NCBI RefSeq assembly: GCF_900010725.2
Contig: NZ_LR734886.1
Location: 10,295-56,691 of the forward strand
Direction of reading: 5' to 3'
Source: Planktothrix serta PCC 8927
GTDB lineage: Bacteria > Cyanobacteriota > Cyanobacteriia > Cyanobacteriales > Microcoleaceae
Length of the DNA stretch: 46,397 nt
The notes under the pieces were generated by a model. That model saw nothing but the letters and a program-made list of their open reading frames with translations. It had not been told where the DNA came from and made no database searches. This document shows positions 1-7,964 of this stretch, piece by piece. Within the stretch, counting starts at the first letter, position 1, and every line of letters starts with the position of its first letter. Position numbers and translations under genes: made by a program.

Positions 1-54
1 AAGGGGGACTTGAATCTCCTGTTTCCCCCTTGTTAAGATCAGAAAATTATTCTA

Positions 55-228
55 ATATGAAATCCTTTAATGTTTGCTACAAATACTTGATCGGGTGGGT
101 AATAACTTTTTTCTATTCCCTCCTATTCCCTATTCCCTATTCCCTATTCCCTATTCCCTATTCCCTGTTCCCTGTTCCCTGTTCCCTGTTCCCTTGCCAT
201 CTGTAGCACTAATTTAAGGATTTCATAT
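55..228. repeat. Inverted-repeat element enclosing a heptamer tandem array
   Basis: Arms of 26 bp at 55-80 and 203-228 are inverted repeats of each other, with about 4 mismatches (both begin ATATGAAATCCTT when read inward). Between them lies a tandem array of 7-mers: TATTCCC six times at 124-165, then TGTTCCC four times at 166-193, with one more imperfect unit at 114-120. This is a short tandemly repeated repetitive sequence (STRR) of the cyanobacterial kind, sitting inside a MITE-like palindrome. No open frame of note occurs between base 1 and the recJ start. Confidence 0.7.
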
Positions 229-305
229 AATATTAATCATGATTTTGATAAAAATATTCCCCTTTTGAGTACAATTAAACTATTATCGATTAATCCTAAT
301 TCACT

Positions 306-2405
306 GTGCAACCTTCTCCCCCAGAGTCTTTTAATTCTCCCCGACTTCCGAATCAACGGTGGTATATTTTTCCCCAACAACCCGACCTGGCGCAACAATT
401 AGCGGATGAGACGGGAATTATCCCTTTAGTGACTCAAGTTTTAATCAATCGAGGAATTGAAACCCCGGAACAGATAGAAGCATTTTTAACCCCTGAATCG
501 CAAATTTTACCTTCTCCTTTGGAGGAATTTCAGGATTTATTAAAAAGTGTAGAATTGTTAGAAACTGCTATTAATCAAGGGGATAAAATCGCAATTTGTG
601 GGGATTATGATGCGGATGGAATGACGAGTACCGCTTTATTAATGCGATCGCTTTCTCTATTAGGAGCTAATGTTAATTATGCCATCCCTAGCCGCATGAC
701 TGAAGGTTATGGGATTAATACCCGTATTGTTGAAGAATTCCATCAGGAAGACGTTAAAATTATCCTCACCGTTGACAATGGAATTGCTGCCTATCAACCC
801 ATTGTTAGAGCCAAAGAATTAGACTTAATCGTTATTATTACGGATCACCATGATCTTCCCGAAAAATTACCCCCAGCCGATGCTATTCTCAATCCTAAAT
901 TATTACCTGCATTCTCTCTCTATCGAGGATTAGCCGGGGTGGGAGTGGCTTATGTTTTAGCGATTTGTTTAGCTCAAAAAATAGGTAAAGTTCAAGGATT
1001 AGTCAATCCTTTGTTAGAATTATTTACATTAGGAACGATTGCCGATTTAGCACCCTTAAATGGCGTTAACCGACGATGGGTTAAACGGGGTTTAAAGTTA
1101 TTACCTTATTCTCAAATAACCGGAATTCAAGCGTTAATTCAAGTGGCGGGAGTCTCCACCGGATATCAAGTTAAATCAGAAGAACAGCCAGAAAATCCTA
1201 TCATTCCTCCGGCTTCTAAAACCCTAAAACCTGATGATATTGGCTTTCGTTTAGGGCCGAGAATTAATGCCATTGGACGGTTAGCAGACCCTCAAATAGT
1301 GATAGAATTATTAACAACAGACAATATGGGAATTGCTTTAGAAAGGGCAATGCAATGTGAACAAATTAATCAAAAACGGCAACAGTTATGTGAAGAAATT
1401 GAACAAGAAGCGATCGCTTGGGTAGAAGAACAACAAATTGATTTTAAACAAGAACGGGTGTTAGTCGTTGTACAACCTGAATGGCATCATGGCGTGATTG
1501 GAATTGTCGCCTCTCGATTAGTTGAAAGATATGGCGTTCCCGTGTTTGTTGGAACTTACGAACAGGAAGAAGATGCAACGCAATCTCCCCAAATGATTCG
1601 AGGTTCAGCCAGGGGAATTTTAGAATTTGATGTGTTTAAAGCCTTAGAATATTGTCACGATTTACTACATAAATTTGGAGGACATAAAGCCGCCGGAGGG
1701 TTTTCTTTCCCTGCGGAAAATTTAGATCAATTTCGACTACAGTTAAGTGAATTTGCCCATCAATGTTTAGAAGTAGAACATCTCAAACCCTTAATTAAAA
1801 TTGATGCTCTAGCAAATTTAAGTGAAATTAATTTTAATCTCTATGATCAAATGCAGCAATTGCATCCCTGCGGAATAGAAAATAACGCCCCGACCTTTTG
1901 GACTCCGAATGTGAGAATTGTGCAACAACGAGTTGTCGGAAAAGGTCATATTAAACTGACCTTAACTCAAGATAAATTTTCCCATACTCAACTCACAGCT
2001 TTACCTACAATTAATGCAATGGCTTGGCGTTGGGGGGACTATTACCCCCTACCTCAATGTTTAGATATTGCCTATCATTTAAAAGAAAATACTTGGAACG
2101 GTCAAACCAATATTGAGTTAGAATTAGTTGGGGCAAGATTACCCGAATCTCCCGAAAATTATCAACCTCAATTGACAAAAAGTGCGGAATTTTATTATAA
2201 TAATAAACAATATTATTGCAGTTTATCTGCTATTGGTGAAACCCAAGAATTGAGAATTAAGAATCAGAAAGGAGAAGTATTAGCCATCCAAAAAGGTCAA
2301 CGCTTTGGACTGTTAGGAAAAAGTCGTCAAGATGCTCAAACCGTTGATGTGTCTCAACCTGTTTTTTATGATTTAATTCAAGCGGCAGTTAGAGCGTTAG
2401 AATGA
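306..2405 (+). CDS. recJ: Single-stranded-DNA-specific exonuclease RecJ
   Basis: RecJ degrades single-stranded DNA 5' to 3' in recombination and repair, in the cytoplasm. The 699-residue protein has the DHH-family metal motifs in order: DYDADG at about 100-105, VDNGI at 156-160 and TDHHD at 179-183. A long middle part follows, containing LGPRINAIGRLADP, and then the DHHA1 half with HHGVIGIVASRLVERYG and the Gly-rich GGHKAAGGFS. A C-terminal OB-like region follows, and the length is normal for cyanobacterial RecJ. The start is a GTG, and no better ATG lies upstream in frame. HIP1 octamers lie inside the gene (for example near 647 and 1410). It stands alone on the + strand, and the next gene starts 282 bp away. 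Confidence 0.95.
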   Translation: MQPSPPESFNSPRLPNQRWYIFPQQPDLAQQLADETGIIPLVTQVLINRGIETPEQIEAFLTPESQILPSPLEEFQDLLKSVELLETAINQGDKIAICGDYDADGMTSTALLMRSLSLLGANVNYAIPSRMTEGYGINTRIVEEFHQEDVKIILTVDNGIAAYQPIVRAKELDLIVIITDHHDLPEKLPPADAILNPKLLPAFSLYRGLAGVGVAYVLAICLAQKIGKVQGLVNPLLELFTLGTIADLAPLNGVNRRWVKRGLKLLPYSQITGIQALIQVAGVSTGYQVKSEEQPENPIIPPASKTLKPDDIGFRLGPRINAIGRLADPQIVIELLTTDNMGIALERAMQCEQINQKRQQLCEEIEQEAIAWVEEQQIDFKQERVLVVVQPEWHHGVIGIVASRLVERYGVPVFVGTYEQEEDATQSPQMIRGSARGILEFDVFKALEYCHDLLHKFGGHKAAGGFSFPAENLDQFRLQLSEFAHQCLEVEHLKPLIKIDALANLSEINFNLYDQMQQLHPCGIENNAPTFWTPNVRIVQQRVVGKGHIKLTLTQDKFSHTQLTALPTINAMAWRWGDYYPLPQCLDIAYHLKENTWNGQTNIELELVGARLPESPENYQPQLTKSAEFYYNNKQYYCSLSAIGETQELRIKNQKGEVLAIQKGQRFGLLGKSRQDAQTVDVSQPVFYDLIQAAVRALE

Positions 2406-2531
2406 TATAAAGGAGGCAAGAGGGAATGGGCAATGAGAAAGATATATAGTAAGAAACGAAAAAAGTGTAGGGGTGAAGTCACTTCACTCCTAAAGGGGAA
2501 TCTCGATAATTGGAAACTATAATCATTGCAA

Positions 2532-2634
2532 TAAGCTGTTAAGCATCTAAATAGGGGATTCGGAAATAGGGAAACCCTTGTAGTACCAGCGAGGACGCTG
2601 GCTAGGATATAAAGTTTAAATGCGGAACAGCTTA
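2532..2634. repeat. 103-bp MITE-like inverted repeat with inner hairpin
   Basis: The arms at 2532-2551 (TAAGCTGTTAAGCATCTAAA) and 2615-2634 are inverted repeats with about 3 mismatches over 20 bp. Inside is a perfect hairpin, CCAGCG-AGGA-CGCTGG, at 2586-2601. The element fills most of the spacer between recJ and the next gene. No coding potential is evident. Confidence 0.55.
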
Positions 2635-2687
2635 CCCCTGATGAAAAAACATTATAATAGTAAAAATAATTAATTTTAGTTTTTGCA

Positions 2688-3185
2688 ATGGATAAAATAA
2701 CAAAATCTAATATAGCTAATGTCATTAAAAATAATGATGTTAATGAGGAAGGTATTTTTGACGCACTTACTAATTTTATTTTAGATTATTTTAGTAATTA
2801 TGGTACAGAAATAAAAGAAGAACCTGCAACAATTAAAATTTTTCTAAGAGTTGATGGTACTTGGTGTTTTAAAAAAAATATCATATCTAAAACTTTTCAC
2901 CAAGAAGGAATAATCTATGAAATACCTACAATATCTCAGATGATTGAAGACTTCGATTTGAGTAGATTGTGGACATACTATGACCAAGAGAAAATTTTAT
3001 TTGCTATCGGATTTTACTACATTGAATTTTTAGATAAAATAATAGCAGAAGCCTTAAATCGTGAAAAAGTAGACTGTTCAGAATCTTACAGGGAATTAGA
3101 AAAATTATCAGATATAGATTTATATATATCTGATAATTATTGGGATTGTTGGGATGAATGGGCATGGAGAGATGAAATTTATTAG
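2688..3185 (+). CDS. Hypothetical protein, AT-rich, family not recognised
   Basis: This is a 165-residue acidic protein rich in Asn, Ile, Asp and Tyr. It has no signal peptide and no long hydrophobic segment. The tail is strikingly rich in Trp, Asp and Glu (several Trp residues in its last 15). I do not recognise the family. A soluble single-domain protein of this size and composition could be an immunity-type or SMI1-like protein, but nothing in the sequence proves that. The gene is clearly more AT-rich than its neighbours, which fits recent acquisition. It lies just downstream of a MITE-like repeat and upstream of a toxin-antitoxin pair. The ATG at 2688 is the only good start; no strong Shine-Dalgarno sequence is visible. 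Confidence 0.6.
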   Translation: MDKITKSNIANVIKNNDVNEEGIFDALTNFILDYFSNYGTEIKEEPATIKIFLRVDGTWCFKKNIISKTFHQEGIIYEIPTISQMIEDFDLSRLWTYYDQEKILFAIGFYYIEFLDKIIAEALNREKVDCSESYRELEKLSDIDLYISDNYWDCWDEWAWRDEIY

Positions 3186-3338
3186 TTAAAGCCAATGTTT
3201 ATTTATTAATAGGGGTAAAGACAAAGTTCTCAAGGTTTTTTTGACTAATATAAAGGTGCTAGAGTCGGATATTAGGGCGATTTTAGGGGATGGAGTTTAA
3301 GGACTAAAATAAAAATATAGAGTTAGGAGATTTTAGTA

Positions 3339-3623
3339 ATGGCTTTGACAATTTTAGATGAGCAGTTAGAAAGTATTCAACTTTCGGATGAAGTTCGACA
3401 AAAGGCTTTACAAAAAGCGAAGGAAGGTTATGTGATGACATTATTAGAGGTAGGAGAAATCAGCAGTGGACGGGCGGGTAAAATTCTGGGTGTTTCTCGT
3501 TTAGAGGTAGTAGAAATGATGAAAAAATGGGGTATTTCTCTTTTTGATGATTCCCAGACTTTGGAGGAATTACGTCAAGAAGTTGAACAAGCAGAGTTAA
3601 TTTTAAATCAGTCTATTTCTTAA
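3339..3623 (+). CDS. UPF0175 family antitoxin-type protein
   Basis: A 94-residue protein of the UPF0175 family, small helix-turn-helix-like proteins found as the first gene of type II toxin-antitoxin pairs. The family pattern is visible: LSDEVRQKALQKAKEGYVMTLLEVGEISSGRAGKILGVSR, with the DNA-binding-like helix pair around ISSGRAGKILGVSRLEVVEMM, then a conserved WGISLFDD. A clear AGGAG lies about 8 bp upstream of the ATG. The stop codon TAA is directly followed by the ATG of the DUF3368 gene, so the pair is surely co-transcribed. The first 47 bp around its start recur in a decayed copy at 4582-4628. The antitoxin role comes from the family and the pairing. Confidence 0.85.
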   Translation: MALTILDEQLESIQLSDEVRQKALQKAKEGYVMTLLEVGEISSGRAGKILGVSRLEVVEMMKKWGISLFDDSQTLEELRQEVEQAELILNQSIS

Positions 3624-4115
3624 ATGATTATTATTTCTGATACTACCCCAATTAGCGAGTTAGCAAAGGTGAATCATCTTGATTTGTTGCCGAAACTTTT
3701 TGGTAAAGTTATGATTCCCCAGGGTGTATTTGATGAATTACAAGTAGGTCAACATCCAGCCGCAAAAATTGTACAAAATTTGTCTTGGTTAGAGATTGTA
3801 AAAGTAGATAATCAGCAATTGGTTAACGAGTTACAACAGTCGTTTAAGTTGGATTTAGGAGAGTCGGAAGCTATTGCTTTAGCGGAGGAGATTGGGGCTT
3901 CTCAGTTGTTAATTGATGAAAAGGCGGCGCGGAAAGTTGCTATGGGTCGAAAGTTACCTTTAATTGGGACTGTGGGGGTTTTATTATTGGCAAAGCGTCG
4001 GGGTCTGTTGGATAGTGTTAAGGATGTTTTAGATGAGATGCAAGCACAGGGAATGAGAATTTCAGATCGGCTTTATTTGCAGGTTTTAATTTTAGCACAA
4101 GAAAAGGAGATTTGA
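3624..4115 (+). CDS. DUF3368 PIN-like toxin-type protein
   Basis: A 163-residue DUF3368 protein, a PIN-like nuclease fold usually paired with UPF0175. Conserved acidic residues are present in the expected order: D6 in ISDTTPISEL near the N-terminus, then LDLGESEAIALAEE in the middle and the aspartate of LLIDEKAARKVA. The end has the family's GTVGVLLLAKRRGLL segment. The likely role is an RNase toxin restrained by the preceding gene product; this is inferred from the family and the zero-base spacing to UPF0175. The length is typical and no frameshift is seen. Confidence 0.85.
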   Translation: MIIISDTTPISELAKVNHLDLLPKLFGKVMIPQGVFDELQVGQHPAAKIVQNLSWLEIVKVDNQQLVNELQQSFKLDLGESEAIALAEEIGASQLLIDEKAARKVAMGRKLPLIGTVGVLLLAKRRGLLDSVKDVLDEMQAQGMRISDRLYLQVLILAQEKEI

Positions 4116-4228
4116 GGCTAATCCATTAGTTAGTAATTAAGATATCCCTGGTATCTGGTTATTAGCTCTCCATATAGGACTATAAAAGTCTGCTACTATT
4201 GAGATATTGAACGAACTTAATTGTACTC

Positions 4229-4564
4229 ATGACACTGACAATTCTGGCTGATGTTGCTCCTCTGCAAGCCAATAAAGACGGCGTAATCCTCGTTGGGAAA
4301 ACCCGTGTAACGTTAGATACTGTAGTAGCAGCTTTTAATCAGGGGGCAACCGCAGAGGAAATTGTTTATCGATATCCATCATTGAAACTAGGCGATGTGT
4401 ATGGCACTATTGCCTTTTATCTGAATCATCAACCAGAAGTAGAAACCTACCTAAAGCAGCGACGGCAGCAATCTGAAGAGATTCGAGCAATGAATCAAGC
4501 ACGATTTGATCCACAGGGTTTGCGCGATCGCCTGCTTGCCCGTAAAGCAGAAAATGAGATGTGA
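4229..4564 (+). CDS. DUF433 domain protein (antitoxin-like), apparently without partner
   Basis: A 111-residue protein carrying a DUF433 domain: a small winged helix-like fold seen in GVILVGKTRVTLDTVVAAFNQGATAEEIVYRYPSLKLGDVYGTIAFYLNH, followed by a charged tail. DUF433 proteins are normally the antitoxin-like member of a pair with a DUF5615 PIN-like protein that overlaps the DUF433 stop codon. Here an ATG at 4554 opens an overlapping frame in the expected place, but it stops after 8 codons. A decayed UPF0175 gene start follows instead. The partner therefore seems lost, which is an inference. An HIP1 octamer lies near the 3' end. Confidence 0.8.
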   Translation: MTLTILADVAPLQANKDGVILVGKTRVTLDTVVAAFNQGATAEEIVYRYPSLKLGDVYGTIAFYLNHQPEVETYLKQRRQQSEEIRAMNQARFDPQGLRDRLLARKAENEM

Positions 4565-4581
4565 AGAGTATTTTCTTTAAC

Positions 4582-4628
4582 TTTTAGTAATAGCTTTAAC
4601 AATTTTAGATGAGCAGTTAAAAAATATT
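4582..4628 (+). pseudogene. Decayed copy of the UPF0175 gene start
   Basis: This 47-bp block aligns without gaps to 3331-3377, the start of the UPF0175 gene, with 43 identities. All four differences are G in the intact copy and A here, and one of them turns the start codon ATG into ATA. After 4628 the similarity ends and the DUF3370 gene begins from the other strand. It is a remnant of a second UPF0175-type antitoxin gene. Confidence 0.7.
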
Positions 4629-4632
4629 AGAT

Positions 4633-5991
4633 TTATTTTAACGGTAATGTTTGCACCGTCAAAACTTGAGGAGCAGACGCATCTGGGGGATAGAGAAAAT
4701 CAACTTTAATAGGTCTAGTTTCTTTGGGTTTTAAGATTAATTTCACTAACGGTTCTCCTTGTTGACCCCGTTTTTGAACTAAATGAAAATAACGAGTTTG
4801 GGATTTTCCTTGATCATTATTATAACTAAATCTAACTGTTCCTCGGAAAAAAACTTGAGGTGCAGGAGGGTCAAAAAATCTTAATCCGGGTTGGGATAAT
4901 TTTTCTTCTTTGATGGGAGTTTGTAAGGTTAAAACAACCGTTTGGGGTTGATTTGTGGGGTTATGAAGGGGTAAATTTAAGTTATATTCTATGCCATAAT
5001 TGCCGTGAGCTTGATAAGCAGTATCGGGATATCGAACCACTAACGGAGCACTTTGAATTTGATTTGTTCCTAACTGTCCTCTGGGTAAAGTTGAAATCGG
5101 ATAAGAAAAAGCTTCTCCGGGTTTAGGAATGGTTAAAATAGAACCATTAGTATCAACAATATTACCATTCCAACGAGAACCTAATGCAACTCCGGCGACT
5201 CGTCCATAAATGATTTGTTGAGGATTTGTATTCGGGGGGGTGGGAGTGCGATCGCGCGGTGTTACTAATGTTCCTAATTTTAATAATTGTTCCCAGTCTG
5301 TTAATGTTGGTGCGATTTCTGTTCTATTTTGTTGCACTGTTGCATATTTGGCTAAACTGGCAATATAAACGTCTCCATCACTTTCTAAACGCATTAAGGT
5401 AGACCGACCATTTAAGGGAGGTTCTAAATTTTTAACGGGAATAGGTGCATTTAATAATAGACGACTACTTTGGGGCGGAATAATAATTTTTTCAACAAAT
5501 TCAGGTTGTCGTTTTCCCCTTAAAATATCATTCATCACCCGACTTCCTGGCCCTGCATAAATAGCCCCATTAGGATTATCTAAAACAGCATCTAGGGGAA
5601 TAAAAGGCGCATCGGGTTGACTTAAATAACTGGCAGCTTGTAAAATAGAAATAGTAACGGGTTTGTTCCCTGGATTATAAGCTAATATTCCTAAATAAAG
5701 GGTTCTTAAATCGTTTTCTTGAGGAGGTTTAGCAACATGGTGGGCAAAAATATCAAATTTGCCTTTAAAGGGAAAATTTAAGTGCGCTTCCGGTTGTTTT
5801 TTATCGGTTTTTGGAAAGGTTGACAGTAAAATTCCTTCGTTTAAAATTAGTTCAGGACTATTACTATTAAAAACTGGTATTTGATCTAATTGTCCGGGTA
5901 ACGGTCGCACCTCTTGAGGTTGTACAATTTCACGCGCCGGAGGGGCGGCTTGGGCGAATAAAGTTAAACTGAGAAATAGGGGTAATATCAT
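4633..5991 (-). CDS. DUF3370 secreted protein
   Basis: A 452-residue protein of the cyanobacterial DUF3370 family, whose function is unknown. A short signal peptide is visible (MILPLFLSLTLFAQAAPP, probable cut after AQA), so it is likely exported to the periplasm or outer envelope. Family hallmarks include ARE-V-P-EVRPLPG-LD--PVFNSNSPE, LYLGILAYNPG and GLRFFDPPAPQVFFRGTVR. It is Pro- and beta-rich, with no transmembrane segment after the signal. The gene runs toward the toxin-antitoxin remnants and away from tRNA-Asn. The length is as expected for the family. Confidence 0.85.
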   Translation of the reverse strand: MILPLFLSLTLFAQAAPPAREIVQPQEVRPLPGQLDQIPVFNSNSPELILNEGILLSTFPKTDKKQPEAHLNFPFKGKFDIFAHHVAKPPQENDLRTLYLGILAYNPGNKPVTISILQAASYLSQPDAPFIPLDAVLDNPNGAIYAGPGSRVMNDILRGKRQPEFVEKIIIPPQSSRLLLNAPIPVKNLEPPLNGRSTLMRLESDGDVYIASLAKYATVQQNRTEIAPTLTDWEQLLKLGTLVTPRDRTPTPPNTNPQQIIYGRVAGVALGSRWNGNIVDTNGSILTIPKPGEAFSYPISTLPRGQLGTNQIQSAPLVVRYPDTAYQAHGNYGIEYNLNLPLHNPTNQPQTVVLTLQTPIKEEKLSQPGLRFFDPPAPQVFFRGTVRFSYNNDQGKSQTRYFHLVQKRGQQGEPLVKLILKPKETRPIKVDFLYPPDASAPQVLTVQTLPLK

Positions 5992-6061
5992 CCTGGTGAT
6001 TAGAATAGACAGAACAATATCCTACGTTTCTCAATAGAAATGCAGGATATAGGTTCAAAGT

Positions 6062-6089
6062 ATCAGATCAGGTTAGAATATGATCTGAT
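6062..6089 (-). terminator. Hairpin downstream of tRNA-Asn
   Basis: A perfect 9-bp stem (ATCAGATCA at 6062-6070 with TGATCTGAT at 6081-6089) lies just after the 3' end of tRNA-Asn on the minus strand. No strong T-run follows, so its role as terminator is only likely. Confidence 0.4.
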
Positions 6090-6111
6090 CTTCTAAGATT
6101 ATTTTGTTAAA

Positions 6112-6183
6112 CTCCTCGGGTGGGATTCGAACCTACGACCAATCGGTTAACAGCCGACCGCTCTACCACTGAGCTACCGAGGA
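6112..6183 (-). tRNA. tRNA-Asn (GTT)
   Basis: On the minus strand this 72-nt segment folds as a tRNA. The 7-bp acceptor stem is TCCTCGG with CCGAGGA and the discriminator is G. The D arm is GCTCAGTGGTAGAGC. The anticodon arm TCGGCTGTTAACCGA carries anticodon GTT. The T arm is GTAGGTTCGAATCCCAC. CCA is not encoded, as usual in cyanobacteria. Confidence 0.95.
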
Positions 6184-6305
6184 ACGTTGTGTCTCTCTTT
6201 TAGCCACAGTTACTTATAGTAGCGCCAAACCCTAGAATTTCGCAAGCCTTTTTGAAAAAATTTTTTTGAAGTTTGATTTTAAACGCTGAAAAGCCTTTAT
6301 GGAGA

Positions 6306-6854
6306 CTATTTTAAGCCCATTCTCAACCGAGCGAGACGGTTTTGAGATTCTGCATCCAAAGAACTGGCTAAGAAACGACTAGAAGATTGCTTCCGGGGTT
6401 GATGACGGCGTTGGCGACATCGGGTTGTGGCTTCCACCACTTCGGCTAATTGTTCGGCGGACAGGCACTCAGCCCCATACCCCGTGACCGTCAACTGTTG
6501 AGCGCGGTCTGAGGTGGCTACAATTAATCGACGTCGGGACAACCGTAATTGACGTCCCAAAGACGCACAGAGTTTTTCAATATAAGTATCTGCGGTTTGC
6601 CCAAAACCGGTATAATGAATCGACACATTGCGGGTAATGGTTTCACTGAAACTGGGAGTATTTTGATAGTGGGCGTCAAACACAATGCGAGCGTCCAACC
6701 CTTCAAAGGCACTGTAGTCTACTAAAGTTTCAATCAAGTGCCTACGGGCTTCTTCCATCCCGTCACCATCGCGTTTCTGTCGCAATAGAGGCCATATTCC
6801 AATAATGTTATAGCCATCTACAAATAAGACAGCTTTAGCGAGGGAACTACTCAT
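6306..6854 (-). CDS. NYN domain (YacP/Rae1-like) RNase
   Basis: The protein has 182 residues from the preferred start. It is a YacP-type NYN domain, a PIN-like metal-dependent nuclease related to Bacillus Rae1, which cleaves mRNA at the ribosome. Visible hallmarks are LFVDGYNIIG (first acidic residue of the site), ARIVFDAHY, YTGFGQTADTYIEKL and IVATSDRAQQLTVTGYGAECLSA. The C-terminus is basic and Arg/Gln-rich. An in-frame extension to 6938 exists, but it adds 28 residues not expected in the family; the ATG at 6854 starts right before the conserved first strand. Whether it cuts ribosome-bound mRNA here is inferred from the family. Confidence 0.85.
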   Translation of the reverse strand: MSSSLAKAVLFVDGYNIIGIWPLLRQKRDGDGMEEARRHLIETLVDYSAFEGLDARIVFDAHYQNTPSFSETITRNVSIHYTGFGQTADTYIEKLCASLGRQLRLSRRRLIVATSDRAQQLTVTGYGAECLSAEQLAEVVEATTRCRQRRHQPRKQSSSRFLASSLDAESQNRLARLRMGLK

Positions 6855-7029
6855 GGTTCGATTTTGAAATAAACTTGTATGGGTTGGACGACAAATCAGA
6901 AACCGCCCAGAATCCATTTTTTCTTTACATAATATCACAGAACTATAGAGTTAACGGTTAACTGTTCCTTGTTCCCGGTTAAGCGGATTACTAATTAATG
7001 CCAAGTACATTTCAGGATACGATAGGATT

Positions 7030-7881
7030 ATGGCTACTATCGATATCCAGGGAGTCAAACACACTTACGAATTGACGTCGCCCACCTCATCGGGTGACGT
7101 GCTCGTTTTTATTCACGGTTGGTTATTGAGTCGTCATTATTGGCAACCCGTCATCGACCTGTTATCCCCCCAATATCAATGTTTATCTTATGATTTACGG
7201 GGATTTGGGGATTCTCAAATGTTGGCGGGACATCCATTACGACTCGCGGTTTATACCCCCATTTCCTACGCTGAAGATTTAGCGATTTTATTGGACACCC
7301 TAAACCTAAACCATGCTTGGTTAGTGGGTCATTCTCTGGGGGGAACTATTGCCCTTTTAGGTGCGGACAAACTTCCCAAAGAAGTAAAAGGCGTGATTTG
7401 TGTTAACGCGGGCGGGGGAATTTACTTAAAAGAGGAATTTGAAAAATTTCGTTCCGTGGGAGAAAAAATTGTTAAGTTTCGCCCGCGATGGCTGTGTTAT
7501 TTACCCCTATTGGATTTAATCTTTACGCGCGCTCAAGTGGCTTGTCCAATTCAACAACGCTGGGGACGACAACGGTTAATCGATTTTGTCATCGCCCATC
7601 CTGAAGCTGCATTAGGAGCATTATTAGATTCCACCACTGAAGCGGAAGTGCATCGTTTACCGCAGGTGGTCTCTCGACTGCAACAACCCGTTTATTTTCT
7701 GGCGGGACTGCAAGATGTAATTATGGAACCGCAATATGTTCGCCATTTAGCTAGTTTTCATTGGCTATTTCGTCAAGGGGATAACAATGTAATTGAAATC
7801 CCGAATTGTGGACATTTAGCAATGGTGGAACAAACTCATGCCGTAGTCGATCACATCAAAAGCATTCTGACTCAGTATTAG
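7030..7881 (+). CDS. Alpha/beta hydrolase
   Basis: A 283-residue single-domain alpha/beta hydrolase. The oxyanion motif HGW is at 29-31, the nucleophile elbow GHSLGG has Ser at about 102, the acid is probably Asp at about 229 in LAGLQDVIMEP, and the catalytic His is at about 262 in NCGHLAMVEQ. It has a cap insertion around 135-200. The substrate cannot be told from sequence; this group includes esterases and haloperoxidase-like enzymes. There is no signal peptide, so it is cytoplasmic. The gene is 83 bp upstream of the transporter gene on the same strand, so co-transcription is possible. Confidence 0.85.
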   Translation: MATIDIQGVKHTYELTSPTSSGDVLVFIHGWLLSRHYWQPVIDLLSPQYQCLSYDLRGFGDSQMLAGHPLRLAVYTPISYAEDLAILLDTLNLNHAWLVGHSLGGTIALLGADKLPKEVKGVICVNAGGGIYLKEEFEKFRSVGEKIVKFRPRWLCYLPLLDLIFTRAQVACPIQQRWGRQRLIDFVIAHPEAALGALLDSTTEAEVHRLPQVVSRLQQPVYFLAGLQDVIMEPQYVRHLASFHWLFRQGDNNVIEIPNCGHLAMVEQTHAVVDHIKSILTQY

Positions 7882-7964
7882 ACCCTTTTCCCATACCTCC
7901 ACTTGGGGTCAACAGGCTATCATAGATAGATTCACATTGCTTAATATTTCTTTACCAAATCCTG

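Noticed and set aside
124-193. CRISPR-like array
   Set aside because: The units are only 7 bp with no spacers, which is a tandem repeat and not a CRISPR.
2378-2725. Minus-strand open frame of 115 codons spanning the recJ end and the next gene start
   Set aside because: It overlaps two plus-strand genes and the MITE-like repeat, has no family resemblance and has poor codon structure.
6306-6938. Longer start of the YacP/NYN gene at 6938
   Set aside because: The added 28 residues precede the conserved LFVDGYN start without family support, while the ATG at 6854 fits.
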